The notes under the pieces: model-generated
What the model saw: the letters and a program-made list of their open reading frames with translations, nothing else
What the model was told of the DNA's origin: nothing
Database searches by the model: none
In this document: one piece after another, positions 7,947-15,354 of the stretch
How the letters are laid out: each line of letters opens with the position of its first letter
Position numbering within the stretch: position 1 is the first letter of the stretch
NCBI GenBank assembly: GCA_040755395.1
Contig: JBFMAX010000015.1
Coordinates: 1 to 64,000, forward strand
Direction: 5' to 3'
DNA from: Nitrospirota bacterium
GTDB taxonomy: Bacteria > Nitrospirota > Nitrospiria > Nitrospirales > Nitrospiraceae
DNA: 64,000 nt
Position numbers and translations under genes: made by a program

Positions 7947-8593
7947 GTTCGGGTCGTCTCGCATTCAACGTATGCCCGACAGGTAGTCGAGAAACGCGAG
8001 GGGGAAGACGTATGCTCGTTACAGAAGGACGCGGATCAAGAAGGCAACTGGCCCGCCAAAAGTTGATAGCCCTGCAGATGATGACGCTCAGCGGGGTGGT
8101 GCGACCCGCTGAGGTGGAGCTCCACCGCTCCGCGCGTCCCAGCCGGCTCCTCGCGCCGTCTTCTGAATCTGTGAATCCCGCCACCTTGAAGCTGACCAAT
8201 GTGTCGGAGCACGACCGGATCCGGCTCAACCGACGGTCTTCGGCGAAGGCAGTCCCCAAGAAGGCACGTTTCCGAGCCAACCCTCTCCTTCAGCTCCAGA
8301 GAATTCTTTCCGGCTTCCAATGGGAAACGGAACGGACCTGATTCTCTTCTCAGCCTGACGTCGTCGCGGGCTCTTTCCCGAAAACGCGCTCGTTCGGACA
8401 TCGAAGCCTCAGGTTGGTTCAGCCGCCCGGCATGACGTCTCCCGCTGCTCAGTGACGCCCTTGTGCGCCGCTGTTCCTCTGGGTTAAGATCGCCCGTCAT
8501 TTACAGTCCGTCCCGACATCCGACAGGAAGAAACCGACGCGGCGGCCGGACACCGAAGGACAAGGACCGGGGAACTTCCCGGCACAGCGGCGC
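7947..8593. other. Gene-poor stretch before tRNA-Ser(GCT)
   Basis: This stretch of nearly 650 bases has overlapping open frames on both strands (8012-8341 plus; 8036-8500 minus). Neither shows a recognisable domain or strong start signal. Apart from the doubtful ORF listed separately I see nothing. Confidence 0.4.
8012..8341 (+). CDS. Doubtful hypothetical protein
   Basis: A 109-aa frame from ATG at 8012 (MLVTEGRGSRRQLARQ), preceded by GAGGGGGAAGACGT, a possible ribosome-binding site. It is rich in Arg, Ser and Leu, without membrane segments or known motifs. A minus-strand frame covers the same bases, so this may be chance. Confidence 0.25.
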   Translation: MLVTEGRGSRRQLARQKLIALQMMTLSGVVRPAEVELHRSARPSRLLAPSSESVNPATLKLTNVSEHDRIRLNRRSSAKAVPKKARFRANPLLQLQRILSGFQWETERT

Positions 8594-8683
8594 GGAGAGG
8601 TGGCCGAGTGGCCGAAGGCAACGGTTTGCTAAACCGTCACAGGGCCAAAAGCTCTGTCGCGGGTTCAAATCCCGCCCTCTCCG
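8594..8683 (+). tRNA. tRNA-Ser (anticodon GCT)
   Basis: The acceptor GGAGAGG (8594-8600) pairs with CCTCTCC (8676-8682). The anticodon arm is CGGTT-TGCTAA-ACCG with anticodon GCT. There is a long variable arm and a T arm GCGGG-TTCAAAT-CCCGC. CCA is encoded at 8684-8686. This is class II, as expected for serine. Confidence 0.95.
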
Positions 8684-8926
8684 CCACACCAAGCTCGACC
8701 CGACCGGCAGCCCGTGCGATTGCCCTCGGTGACCAGATAAACACCTCCAAGTCTTCACAGGACAAGCACACTCCCTATGATTCGTCTTGAACGCTCTCAC
8801 TGTTCGACTTACACGGTCAGTTCTTGCCAGGTAGTGCAAAAACGACCGTCGTTCTGATCTGCCGGTTGATTTTTGACAACTGATCTTGTAAACAGAAAGC
8901 CCCGCCAAGCAGAATAGCGTTCACGT

Positions 8927-8999
8927 GCCGAGGTAGCTCAGTTGGTAGAGCACAGCCCTGAAAAGGCTGGTGTCGACAGTTCGATTCTGTCCCTCGGCA
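8927..8999 (+). tRNA. tRNA-Phe (anticodon GAA)
   Basis: The acceptor GCCGAGG (8927-8933) pairs with CCTCGGC (8992-8998). The D arm contains AGCTCAGTTGGTAGAGC, the anticodon loop CTGAAAA gives GAA, and the T arm is ACAG-TTCGATT-CTGT. CCA is encoded at 9000-9002. Its 3' half is copied at 13268-13313, which marks it as an integration site. Confidence 0.96.
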
Positions 9000-9003
9000 C
9001 CAC
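8958..9003 (+). repeat. Left attachment-like repeat in the 3' half of tRNA-Phe
   Basis: These 46 bases, from the anticodon loop through CCA, match 13268-13313 at 44 of 46 positions. An element inserting at a tRNA 3' end leaves such a copy on its far side. Confidence 0.75.
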
Positions 9004-9717
9004 AACCCCTTCAAAATCTTCAGAAGTCCCGCGCCAGATGCGGCGAGGCGTGAGGGGTCGCTTTTGAGCCTTTTGGGGGTCTTTCGAGAAAGTGGTTGTC
9101 CAAACGGTTGTCCAAGACGGAGCGGCTGTAAACGGTAAAACCGAGCCACTCTCGATGGCTGACTCCTCGGGGATATGGGGAGCGTTGCATTCAAGCTTTG
9201 GACACTACCTGACACGCATTTCATTACTTGAGTTTCTCAACTTTCATTTACAAAGTGGATAGACCACCAGACTCATGAGCTGCCTCTCGTTTCTCCTCTC
9301 CCCGCAAAGCTCCACATTCCTCAAGAGAATCGCGGCTCCCTGCGCGCTCCCCTGCTTCGCGAAATCCGATCTCTTTCCGCACAAGCCGACCAGTTCCGGC
9401 CTCCTGGTGAACACTCTCGAAGGGAGACGTAAGAGAGCGAGTCCCTCAAGCCACTTCCAAACGTCGGTCGACTAAAGATAGCTGCCCCGAGCAAGCCTCA
9501 CAGCACGAGAAAGCAACGCCTATGTAAACCTCTGGTTGGGGCTCGATTGCTTTCGCCAACCTTATCTTTTTGCTCCTCTTCTCCTGACGCCATCCATTTA
9601 TCGCTGTTCAGCGAGGTCATCTGGAATGTTTCGTGTTAGGGTGCGCATTGCAGATAGTTTACAATCACCATGAACCGTCCTGTAGGACCACATCGTATCA
9701 CTGAAAGGTCGTCACGA
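9004..9717. other. Left part of the island, no gene recognised
   Basis: This 714-bp stretch has short open frames only (the best is 66 codons at 9275-9475, rich in Ser and Leu, with no motif). A tandem pair of TGGTTGTCCAA-like words sits near 9090-9115. No integrase fragment could be recognised on either strand. Confidence 0.45.
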
Positions 9718-10155
9718 TGCTCGAACTTCTTATCATCTCATGTGCCTGCTCCTTAACGCCCTGCTTGCCGGGGCCGAGATCGCGTTTGTTGCGGTCAATA
9801 GACCGTTCCTCCGGGAACTCATGCGCCAAGGCCACAAAAAGGCCCCGCTTCTCCTTCAATTGAGGGAAAATCCGGAACCGAAGAGCTGTTGAGCCCAACG
9901 CTCGAGAAAAGCCTGGGGGTTGGCGAGGCGACTGCCGATACCATTGCGATCGGACTCGTGGTTCTACCGTTAACCTATTCCACCGTGGTGGTAGGGGAAC
10001 TCGTCCCGAAGTTTCTTGCACTAAGGAACTCACTCGGATTTGCCTTACGAACAGCGCCGTGGCTCTCGTTGTTCGATAAGATCTTCGGCCCGATCGTCAC
10101 CCTCTTTGAATGGTCCACCAAGCAAGTGCTGACCCTCCTCGCCTCACCCTCTTGA
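9718..10155 (+). pseudogene. Broken CNNM/DUF21-type membrane protein (CorC/HlyC family)
   Basis: Reading across frames gives the typical DUF21 start: MLELLIIS, then after a frameshift LLNALLAGAEIAFVAV and FLRELMRQGHKKAPLLLQL. A stop follows, and another frame continues SPTLEKSLGVGE and VLPLTYSTVVVGELVPKFLA, the family's hallmark segment. The region joining the first and third membrane helices is deleted. The protein stops before the CBS domains and CorC_HlyC domain found in intact members of about 430 aa. Intact relatives are membrane proteins linked to Mg/Co ion export. At least two lesions make it non-functional. Confidence 0.7.
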
Positions 10156-10243
10156 TATAGAATCCCGTCGTTTTCCGGCTGATGAACCGGTAAGATTCAG
10201 CGAGGTGGTCGCCCTCCTTCTGGCATTTGAACTGATCTGATCC

Positions 10244-11230
10244 ATGAGTGGACAAACCGACAAAACCGGCCATGACCATACCCAAGGCGTCGTCGATCCG
10301 ATCATCCTGACGACGGAACGAGGCATCGCGGCAATTAAATGGTCGACAGCCGGCTTGCTCATCACGGCTCTCTTGGAACTCGGTGTCACGGCTCTGTCCG
10401 GTAGCCAAGCGCTCCTCGCCGACTCCCTGCACAACTTCAGTGACGCCGCCACTGCTCTTCCCCTCTGGCTGGCCTTTAGTCTCAGCCGCTGGAGACCGAC
10501 TGCACGCTTCACCTATGGCTATGGCAGGCTGGAAGATTTGGCAGGGGTCAGCATTGTCGTCCTCATCGTTGTGACCGGGCTTTGGGTCGGATATGAATCA
10601 ATGAGGCATCTGGTACAGCCGGAGCAGGTCGGGCATGTGTGGGCCGTCGTTTTTGCCTCTCTGGTTGCCTACATCGGAAACGAGGCGGTGGCACGGTACC
10701 GCATCAAAACCGGTCACGAGATCGGAAGCGCGGCCCTCGTGGCTGATGGCTACCATGCCAGAACGGATGCGTTGGCCAGTCTCGCTGTGGTGCTGGCAGG
10801 CATCGGGATCTGGCTCGGGTACCCGATCGCCGATCCGATCATTGGGCTTCTGATCGCAGGCGTGATCCTGAGAACGGGATGGGATTCGGCGAAGATGGTC
10901 TTCAGTCGATTGCTTGATGGGGTGGATCCCCAGGTCGTCGAAGAAGTCATTCACGCCGCACAGCATGTGCCCGGAGTCGAGGACGTCACGGAAGTTCGAA
11001 TCAGAGGGCTCGGCCACCGGCTCCTAGCTGAGGTCAACATTGCGGTCCGGTCAGACCTCTCCGTGGAACGAGGGCATGCAATCGCGCAGGAAGTCCGACA
11101 CCAACTCCTTCATCATTTGCAGTATCTATCCAATGCGGTCATCCACGTTGATCCATTGAGTGCGTCAGGAGAAGCCCATCATCGAATCATCAACCATAAG
11201 CATGACCAACTCCCAACTCATTCCCACTAG
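10244..11230 (+). CDS. Cation diffusion facilitator (CDF) transporter
   Basis: This 328-aa inner-membrane pump exports divalent metal ions against protons. The N-terminus has HDH. Membrane segment 2 carries the metal-site signature in ADSLHNFSDAATAL, segment 5 has DGYHARTDALAS, and the C-terminal cytoplasmic ferredoxin-like domain runs from about residue 220 to 305 (VEEVIHAAQHVPGVEDVTEVRIRGLGHR). The tail is His-rich (HHRIINHKHDQLPTHSH), probably metal-binding. It resembles the FieF/MMT1 branch more than CzcD. It is the only clearly intact transporter of the island; the next gene starts 13 bases after its stop. Confidence 0.9.
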   Translation: MSGQTDKTGHDHTQGVVDPIILTTERGIAAIKWSTAGLLITALLELGVTALSGSQALLADSLHNFSDAATALPLWLAFSLSRWRPTARFTYGYGRLEDLAGVSIVVLIVVTGLWVGYESMRHLVQPEQVGHVWAVVFASLVAYIGNEAVARYRIKTGHEIGSAALVADGYHARTDALASLAVVLAGIGIWLGYPIADPIIGLLIAGVILRTGWDSAKMVFSRLLDGVDPQVVEEVIHAAQHVPGVEDVTEVRIRGLGHRLLAEVNIAVRSDLSVERGHAIAQEVRHQLLHHLQYLSNAVIHVDPLSASGEAHHRIINHKHDQLPTHSH

Positions 11231-11243
11231 GAGAGGCAGACGA

Positions 11244-11975
11244 ATGGACACCATCTCAAAGAAAGTTCTTGGAACCACACTGACACTCTTCTCCCTCGTA
11301 TCCTTGCTCGGCGCAGTCACGGGGCAATTTGGCACGCCGAGGGGGGATGAGGGTACGCGGATCTTTACGGCTACTGAACATCCTCATTACAGCGGTCAGT
11401 TCCACTTGATAGGCCAGAAGGGAACCCTTGTTGGTAGCATGGACGATCACGCGCCATGGGATCACCTCGATTACGCCGGGAAGCACTTAACCCCGGTGCA
11501 AGGGACGATTGCGATCATGGTGAACGAGGTGACGAACACCGGCCAAGTCTTAGCCGAATTCGTTGAAAGAACTGACCGGTACCGAATTGTCTTTGACCGT
11601 TTTGCGGCGAAGCAGCCGTTCCAAAACGGAGGCATTGCCACACGGGTGTATGAGCATGGCGACTCGGGCAATGGCGACCCCCTGTATCCCAAGACCTGGC
11701 TCTACCTGGCGGGTTGGGGCACAGCCACGATGTACAAGAACGATCAGGTTCTCTACAAACACTTTGACGCCCACTTCATGGTGATGGAGCGTTCGCGTGA
11801 TCCCAAGACCCATGAGATCCGATACCCGGTCAAGCGCACCTTGCCCGGTGGGGAAACCGATCCCGCCGGGATGGAAATCGACCTGTGGGTTCGCTCCAAG
11901 GAGCAGAATACCAGGAACTTTCCGCCATATGAAACCTTTGTTCATCTTTACTGGGAAGAAGTGACATGGCGATAG
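11244..11975 (+). CDS. Secreted protein of unknown function
   Basis: A 243-aa protein starting at ATG 11244, preceded by AGGAGAGGCAGACGA. The N-terminus (MDTISKKVLGTTLTLFSLVSLLGAV) is a signal peptide. The mature part is polar with many Asp, His and Trp residues (HPHYSGQFHLIGQKG, MDDHAPWDHLDYAGKH, YETFVHLYWEEVTWR) and no Cys. I recognise no family. It lies directly downstream of the CDF gene and upstream of another secreted protein, so co-transcription is likely. Periplasmic or outer-surface location is inferred. Confidence 0.65.
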   Translation: MDTISKKVLGTTLTLFSLVSLLGAVTGQFGTPRGDEGTRIFTATEHPHYSGQFHLIGQKGTLVGSMDDHAPWDHLDYAGKHLTPVQGTIAIMVNEVTNTGQVLAEFVERTDRYRIVFDRFAAKQPFQNGGIATRVYEHGDSGNGDPLYPKTWLYLAGWGTATMYKNDQVLYKHFDAHFMVMERSRDPKTHEIRYPVKRTLPGGETDPAGMEIDLWVRSKEQNTRNFPPYETFVHLYWEEVTWR

Positions 11976-12046
11976 CCTGACGAATGCTTCATTGCGGCAT
12001 ACGGAGAAGAAGATCCACAAAGGAACCCGATGCGCTGATCGTGGCC

Positions 12047-12733
12047 ATGCAACCATTGAAGAGCCGATACCTCGTGTCCGCATGCGTGGCGGTCTCCTTA
12101 CTCGCCGCTCTTGCAGGCGCCCTCGTGACTGGCGCCGAAACGGACTTATCGAGCCATGTCTGGAACTTTGATGCTGATCCGCCTGACGCCCTCTCGAAGG
12201 ATTTTGTAATCGGGACCCTGTTTGATGGCAGGCCCGCCGGGGATTGGAAGGTACTGCCAACCGAGCGCGCCCTCAGCCGGCCTCACGTGCTGGCGCAGAT
12301 GATGGGAAAGGGAGCAGAACACGCCTACAAGGTGGTCTTGATTAACGGAACGACCTCTGCCGATTTGGAACTAGAAGTCTCCCTGCTGCCGGTGGAAGGC
12401 AAAGCGGACATGGGTGGGGGTCTCATCTGGCGTGCGGCGGATGATCGCAATTACTATCTGACCAGAGCCAATCCCTTGGAGCAGAATATCCGGATTTATC
12501 GCGTGGTGAAAGGCGTACGGCAGATGCTCAAGAATGTTGACCAGATCATTGACGTCCGAAGGTGGCACAAACTCACAGTCAGGATGGGCGGATGCCGGGT
12601 ACAAGTCTTCTTTGACGAACAGCCGGTGTTTGACCTCTGCGATGAAACCTTCAAGGAAGGGCGTGTCGGCCTCTGGACGAAATCCGATGCGGTGACTTAT
12701 TTTGACAATCTCACGCTTCGGATCGCGCGATAA
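12047..12733 (+). CDS. Secreted protein with laminin-G/DUF1080-like domain
   Basis: A 228-aa protein beginning MQPLKSRYLVSACVAVSLLAALAG, a signal peptide. The body reads like the concanavalin-type domain found in sugar-binding or family 3-keto-disaccharide hydrolase proteins: MGGGLIWRAADDRNYYLTRANP, RRWHKLTVRMGGCRVQVFFD, then EGRVGLWTKSDAVTYFDNLT at the C-terminus. No catalytic residues can be assigned. A longer frame to 11984 exists but lacks the signal peptide at its start. It is the last intact gene of the island. Confidence 0.7.
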   Translation: MQPLKSRYLVSACVAVSLLAALAGALVTGAETDLSSHVWNFDADPPDALSKDFVIGTLFDGRPAGDWKVLPTERALSRPHVLAQMMGKGAEHAYKVVLINGTTSADLELEVSLLPVEGKADMGGGLIWRAADDRNYYLTRANPLEQNIRIYRVVKGVRQMLKNVDQIIDVRRWHKLTVRMGGCRVQVFFDEQPVFDLCDETFKEGRVGLWTKSDAVTYFDNLTLRIAR

Positions 12734-12766
12734 ACAGGCGGGGCAGGCAGACGTGGCAAAAGGTCT

Positions 12767-13104
12767 ATGAGAAAGGAGCCAAGCATATGTAGTGCTCGAT
12801 GCGTCATGGGATACGTCACGGCCTTCTTGGCACTGCCGGGAATTGCAGCTTGTGCGATGTTTGCTGGAATCCCGGACCTCGATACTCCCGATGGACAGCT
12901 CTATGCACGCCGTTGTGGGGGATGCCACGGAACACCCGCGCAGGAGGTCATGGGGTGCCGGACCCACGGTTACGGACCATGGCGGAATGGCTAGAACTCC
13001 TGCCCAAGATGGAAAGGTTGATTCGCGAGAGAGGCCGTGCGCCACTGACAGACTCGGAACGTGAGACCATCGTGCGGCACCTGAGCCTTCACGCCAAGTC
13101 CTAG
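12767..13104 (+). pseudogene. Frameshifted single-haem cytochrome c
   Basis: The first frame gives an N-terminal hydrophobic segment (VTAFLALPGIAACAMF) and the haem site YARRCGGCHGTPAQE, then runs to a stop at 12994. The other frame continues in register with the family, VPDPRLRTMAEWLELLPKM and LTDSERETIVRHLSLHAKS, to 13104. A one-base change near 12945-12955 (around GTCATGGGGTGCC) separates the two halves. It would have been an exported c-type cytochrome of about 110 aa. It is either a pseudogene or a sequencing error in a G-run. Confidence 0.65.
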
Positions 13105-13267
13105 CGGCACTGCAGGCCGAGGAACCGCTCGAATCAGACTGATTCGGCTTCGAATTTTCCTGACTAAGATTTGCCCACGAGTGACGGGTTGTCCATTTGG
13201 TGGTCTAAGGCGAAGCGGCCTGATAACCTGTACGCCCTTTCGCTGACTTAGATGGAATGCCCTGCCT

Positions 13268-13313
13268 CTGAAAAGGCTGGAGTCGACAGTTCGATTCTGT
13301 CCCTCGACACCAC
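13268..13313 (+). repeat. Right attachment-like repeat, partial copy of tRNA-Phe
   Basis: This copy matches 8958-9003 with two changes (T to A, and G to A within CCTCGGC). The upstream half, TTAGATGGAATGCCCTGCCT, no longer pairs as a tRNA 5' half, so this is not a working tRNA. Confidence 0.75.
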
Positions 13314-13402
13314 TCTCGCGCAAAGCATACGGGCGTTAGGCGCGAGGGGCTCCATGCTGGCCGTATCTGTCCCCCACCTCTTACGCCTTGCTCCTCACCC
13401 TT

Positions 13403-14206
13403 TTATGAGCTCTTTGGCAGGCCGCTGAAATAGAATACCGCGATGGCGACGGACGCGGCGACGTTGAGGGAATCGACGCCGCGATGGAGCGGAATGTAAA
13501 AGCGGATGGCGGCCTGCTTGAGCGTCGCCTCGGATAATCCGCGGCTTTCATTTCCCACCGCCAGCACTGCGCGCCGGGGCAATGCGCGAATCTCCCGAAT
13601 GGCCCTCGCGTGCCAATCGTGCGGCTCGGCGGCCAGCAAGGCGCAGCCGTGATCAAGAAACCAGGACGGATCGTTCCGGCGGAAAATCGGCAGTTGCAGC
13701 AGGGTACCGGTGGTGGTGCGAACGACTTTGGGATTGAACGGATCGGCTGAATCGGAGGTGAGCCAGACGGCGCTCAGGCCCATGGCCGCCGCCGTGCGAA
13801 TGATCGCGCCGACGTTGGCCGGGTCCTGCAGTCGTTCGCCGAAAAGACCCAACACGCGCGGTCTGGCCAGGACCGCCTCTTCATCCCACTCCGGCTTTCG
13901 GACCACCGCCAGAATCCCTTGGGCGTGTTCCACATCGGAGAGTTTCCCGAACGCCGTCTCGCGGCAGACATATCGCGGCACCGCATGGCGTTCCAGCACC
14001 CGCTTGAGGGTCGGCCGTTCCTTGCTCAGAAACGCCGGCGTGACGACCAGCGCTTTGACGGCCGGCGCGCGCGAGCGAAGCGCCTCGAGCACCGGCTTGA
14101 CGCCTTCAAGGACGAAGGCCTGCTCGGCATCACGGACCTGCTTATGATGAAGCAGATCGCGGATGAGAGAACCTGTCGCCGCGGGCAAGGAAGGAAGGTT
14201 GCGCAT
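13403..14206 (-). CDS. TrmH/SpoU-family RNA 2'-O-methyltransferase
   Basis: A 267-aa protein with an N-terminal substrate-binding domain (KQVRDAEQAFVLEGVKPVLEAL) and a C-terminal SPOUT knot. The knot carries the family motifs LGLFGERLQDPANVGAIIRTAAAMG (motif 1, near residue 125), VLAVGNESRGLSE (motif 2, near 215) and IPLHRGVDSLNVAASVAIAVFYF (motif 3). It methylates a ribose in 23S rRNA or tRNA; the exact target is not visible. Met at 14206 is chosen because residues upstream are not family-like, although the frame opens at 14323. A coiled-coil gene lies 118 bases upstream in the same direction. Confidence 0.9.
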   Translation of the reverse strand: MRNLPSLPAATGSLIRDLLHHKQVRDAEQAFVLEGVKPVLEALRSRAPAVKALVVTPAFLSKERPTLKRVLERHAVPRYVCRETAFGKLSDVEHAQGILAVVRKPEWDEEAVLARPRVLGLFGERLQDPANVGAIIRTAAAMGLSAVWLTSDSADPFNPKVVRTTTGTLLQLPIFRRNDPSWFLDHGCALLAAEPHDWHARAIREIRALPRRAVLAVGNESRGLSEATLKQAAIRFYIPLHRGVDSLNVAASVAIAVFYFSGLPKSS

Positions 14207-14324
14207 GCCATGCCTGTCCGGTTCACCGCGGGTATATCCGCGCGTTCCGGACACACCGCCGCCCTTCACCTCTTCGGCGCTTGGGTCTGCGCAGGGAGAA
14301 GGAGCGTGGGAAGGAGCGCGCAAG

Positions 14325-14666
14325 TTACTTTCGTTTTCGACCGGATGACGCTTCAGCCGCCCGCAACCGCTGCGCCCTGGCTTTGGCTCGTCTCAACTCG
14401 TTGAGCTTGCCGCGGGTACGGTCCCGCTCCATGCGCAATTGCTCGAGCTGCGCGCGGAGATGCGCTTTTTCCTGCTTGTGAAGGTTGGCGCACTCGGCCC
14501 GCGACAAGTTGATCCAGTCGCCGCTACTCCGAGCCCGCCTGATTCGCTGATCCAAAGACTCGCGCAACTGCTTGCTGCGCATAGACATGAGCGATTTCAA
14601 CGCCTGCTGCCGGCGCTGGACCTCTTCTTCTTCGGCGAGAATGCCGCGGATGTCAGTGCCAAGCAT
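14325..14666 (-). CDS. Small coiled-coil protein
   Basis: A 113-aa protein made almost wholly of charged helix, with Arg, Glu, Leu and Gln repeats such as EEEEVQRRQQALKSL and HLRAQLEQLRMERDRTRGK. There is no signal peptide, Cys pair or known domain, and the tail is basic (SSGRKRK). It is probably cytosolic; binding to nucleic acid or protein is a guess. It is co-directional with the downstream methyltransferase gene. Confidence 0.55.
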   Translation of the reverse strand: MLGTDIRGILAEEEEVQRRQQALKSLMSMRSKQLRESLDQRIRRARSSGDWINLSRAECANLHKQEKAHLRAQLEQLRMERDRTRGKLNELRRAKARAQRLRAAEASSGRKRK

Positions 14667-14848
14667 GGGGTGTGCCTCCTACAACCTGCCGTCGTGAACC
14701 AAACCAGTGGCGTATTTTACCCTATATCGACCTCCACTCGCCAGTTCGCTTAAGCTATTGGAAATCTTGATGTTCTGGTGTATTGTCCCAGGATGATCAC
14801 CCGTTCCAGCGGTTGCACCGCGCGGGTCGTTCACTGTATGATCGCGCC

Positions 14849-15322
14849 ATGTCGATCGGCCCTCACCTCCAAGCCTGGCGGCTTTCGCGACGCCAACCGG
14901 CTGAAGTCCTTGCCCGGAAAGCCGATCTACCGGTTGCGACCGTCGAAGCGATCGAGGCCGGCGAACTGGACCCTCCGGTTTCGACGCTGGAGGCCCTCGC
15001 CTCGGCGCTCGGGGTTCCCGCTCCCTGGCTGTACGGCGATCCGAAAGACTTCGAAGTGCTCTTCGAACAGCCCGAGGAGGAAGGCGACGGCGGCGGGCCG
15101 CTTCAGCCGAACGGCGTCGATCCGGTTACGGAGAGAATTTTGCTCGGAACCCGCTTCGACCGGTCACTCTACGCGCTCCTGACCGCGCTGATCCAGAACG
15201 GCGACCCGAAGCTGCTGCGAGCCGCCGAGGTCAGCCTCCGCAGTTTGGTGAAACAATCCAAGCAGGCGACCGTCCCCTGGCAGTCCCGGCCGCCGGGGCA
15301 CTTCGAGCCGCCCTCCGACTGA
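14849..15322 (+). CDS. XRE-type helix-turn-helix regulator
   Basis: A 157-aa protein. Residues 5-60 form an HTH domain of the XRE type (RQPAEVLARKADLPVATVEAIEAGELDPPVSTLEALASALG), the tail of which names helices 2 to 5. The C-terminal half is acidic then helical, with no metal or ligand motif. The start at 14849 puts the HTH at the N-terminus; a start at 14783 would add 22 unlikely residues. It is convergent with the OPT transporter gene. Targets unknown. Confidence 0.75.
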   Translation: MSIGPHLQAWRLSRRQPAEVLARKADLPVATVEAIEAGELDPPVSTLEALASALGVPAPWLYGDPKDFEVLFEQPEEEGDGGGPLQPNGVDPVTERILLGTRFDRSLYALLTALIQNGDPKLLRAAEVSLRSLVKQSKQATVPWQSRPPGHFEPPSD

Positions 15323-15354
15323 CCGACAAGGACTGAGTCCGCAATCCCCATCGT

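Larger units (their letters stand above)
9004..13313. mobile_element. Decayed genomic island inserted at tRNA-Phe
   Basis: This 4.3-kb region lies between tRNA-Phe and a partial copy of its 3' half. It appears less GC-rich than its neighbours and carries cargo unlike the flanks: a broken CNNM gene, a CDF cation pump, two secreted unknowns and a frameshifted cytochrome c. No integrase or transposase was found. Related words occur near both ends: GGTTGTCCAAGACGGAGCGGC at 9102-9126 and GGTTGTCC followed by GGCGAAGCGGCC at 13187-13218. The cargo suggests metal or redox stress. It reads as a remnant that cannot move by itself. Confidence 0.6.

Noticed and set aside
8036-8500. 154-codon minus-strand ORF
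   Set aside because: Arg/Gly-rich with no motif and opposite another open frame; neither can be supported well.
9275-9475. 66-codon ORF in the left part of the island
   Set aside because: Weak start, Ser/Leu-rich composition and no motif; not enough to call a gene.
13250-13315. Second functional tRNA-Phe
   Set aside because: Only the 3' half matches tRNA-Phe. The 5' half does not pair, so it is an attachment-site copy, not a gene.
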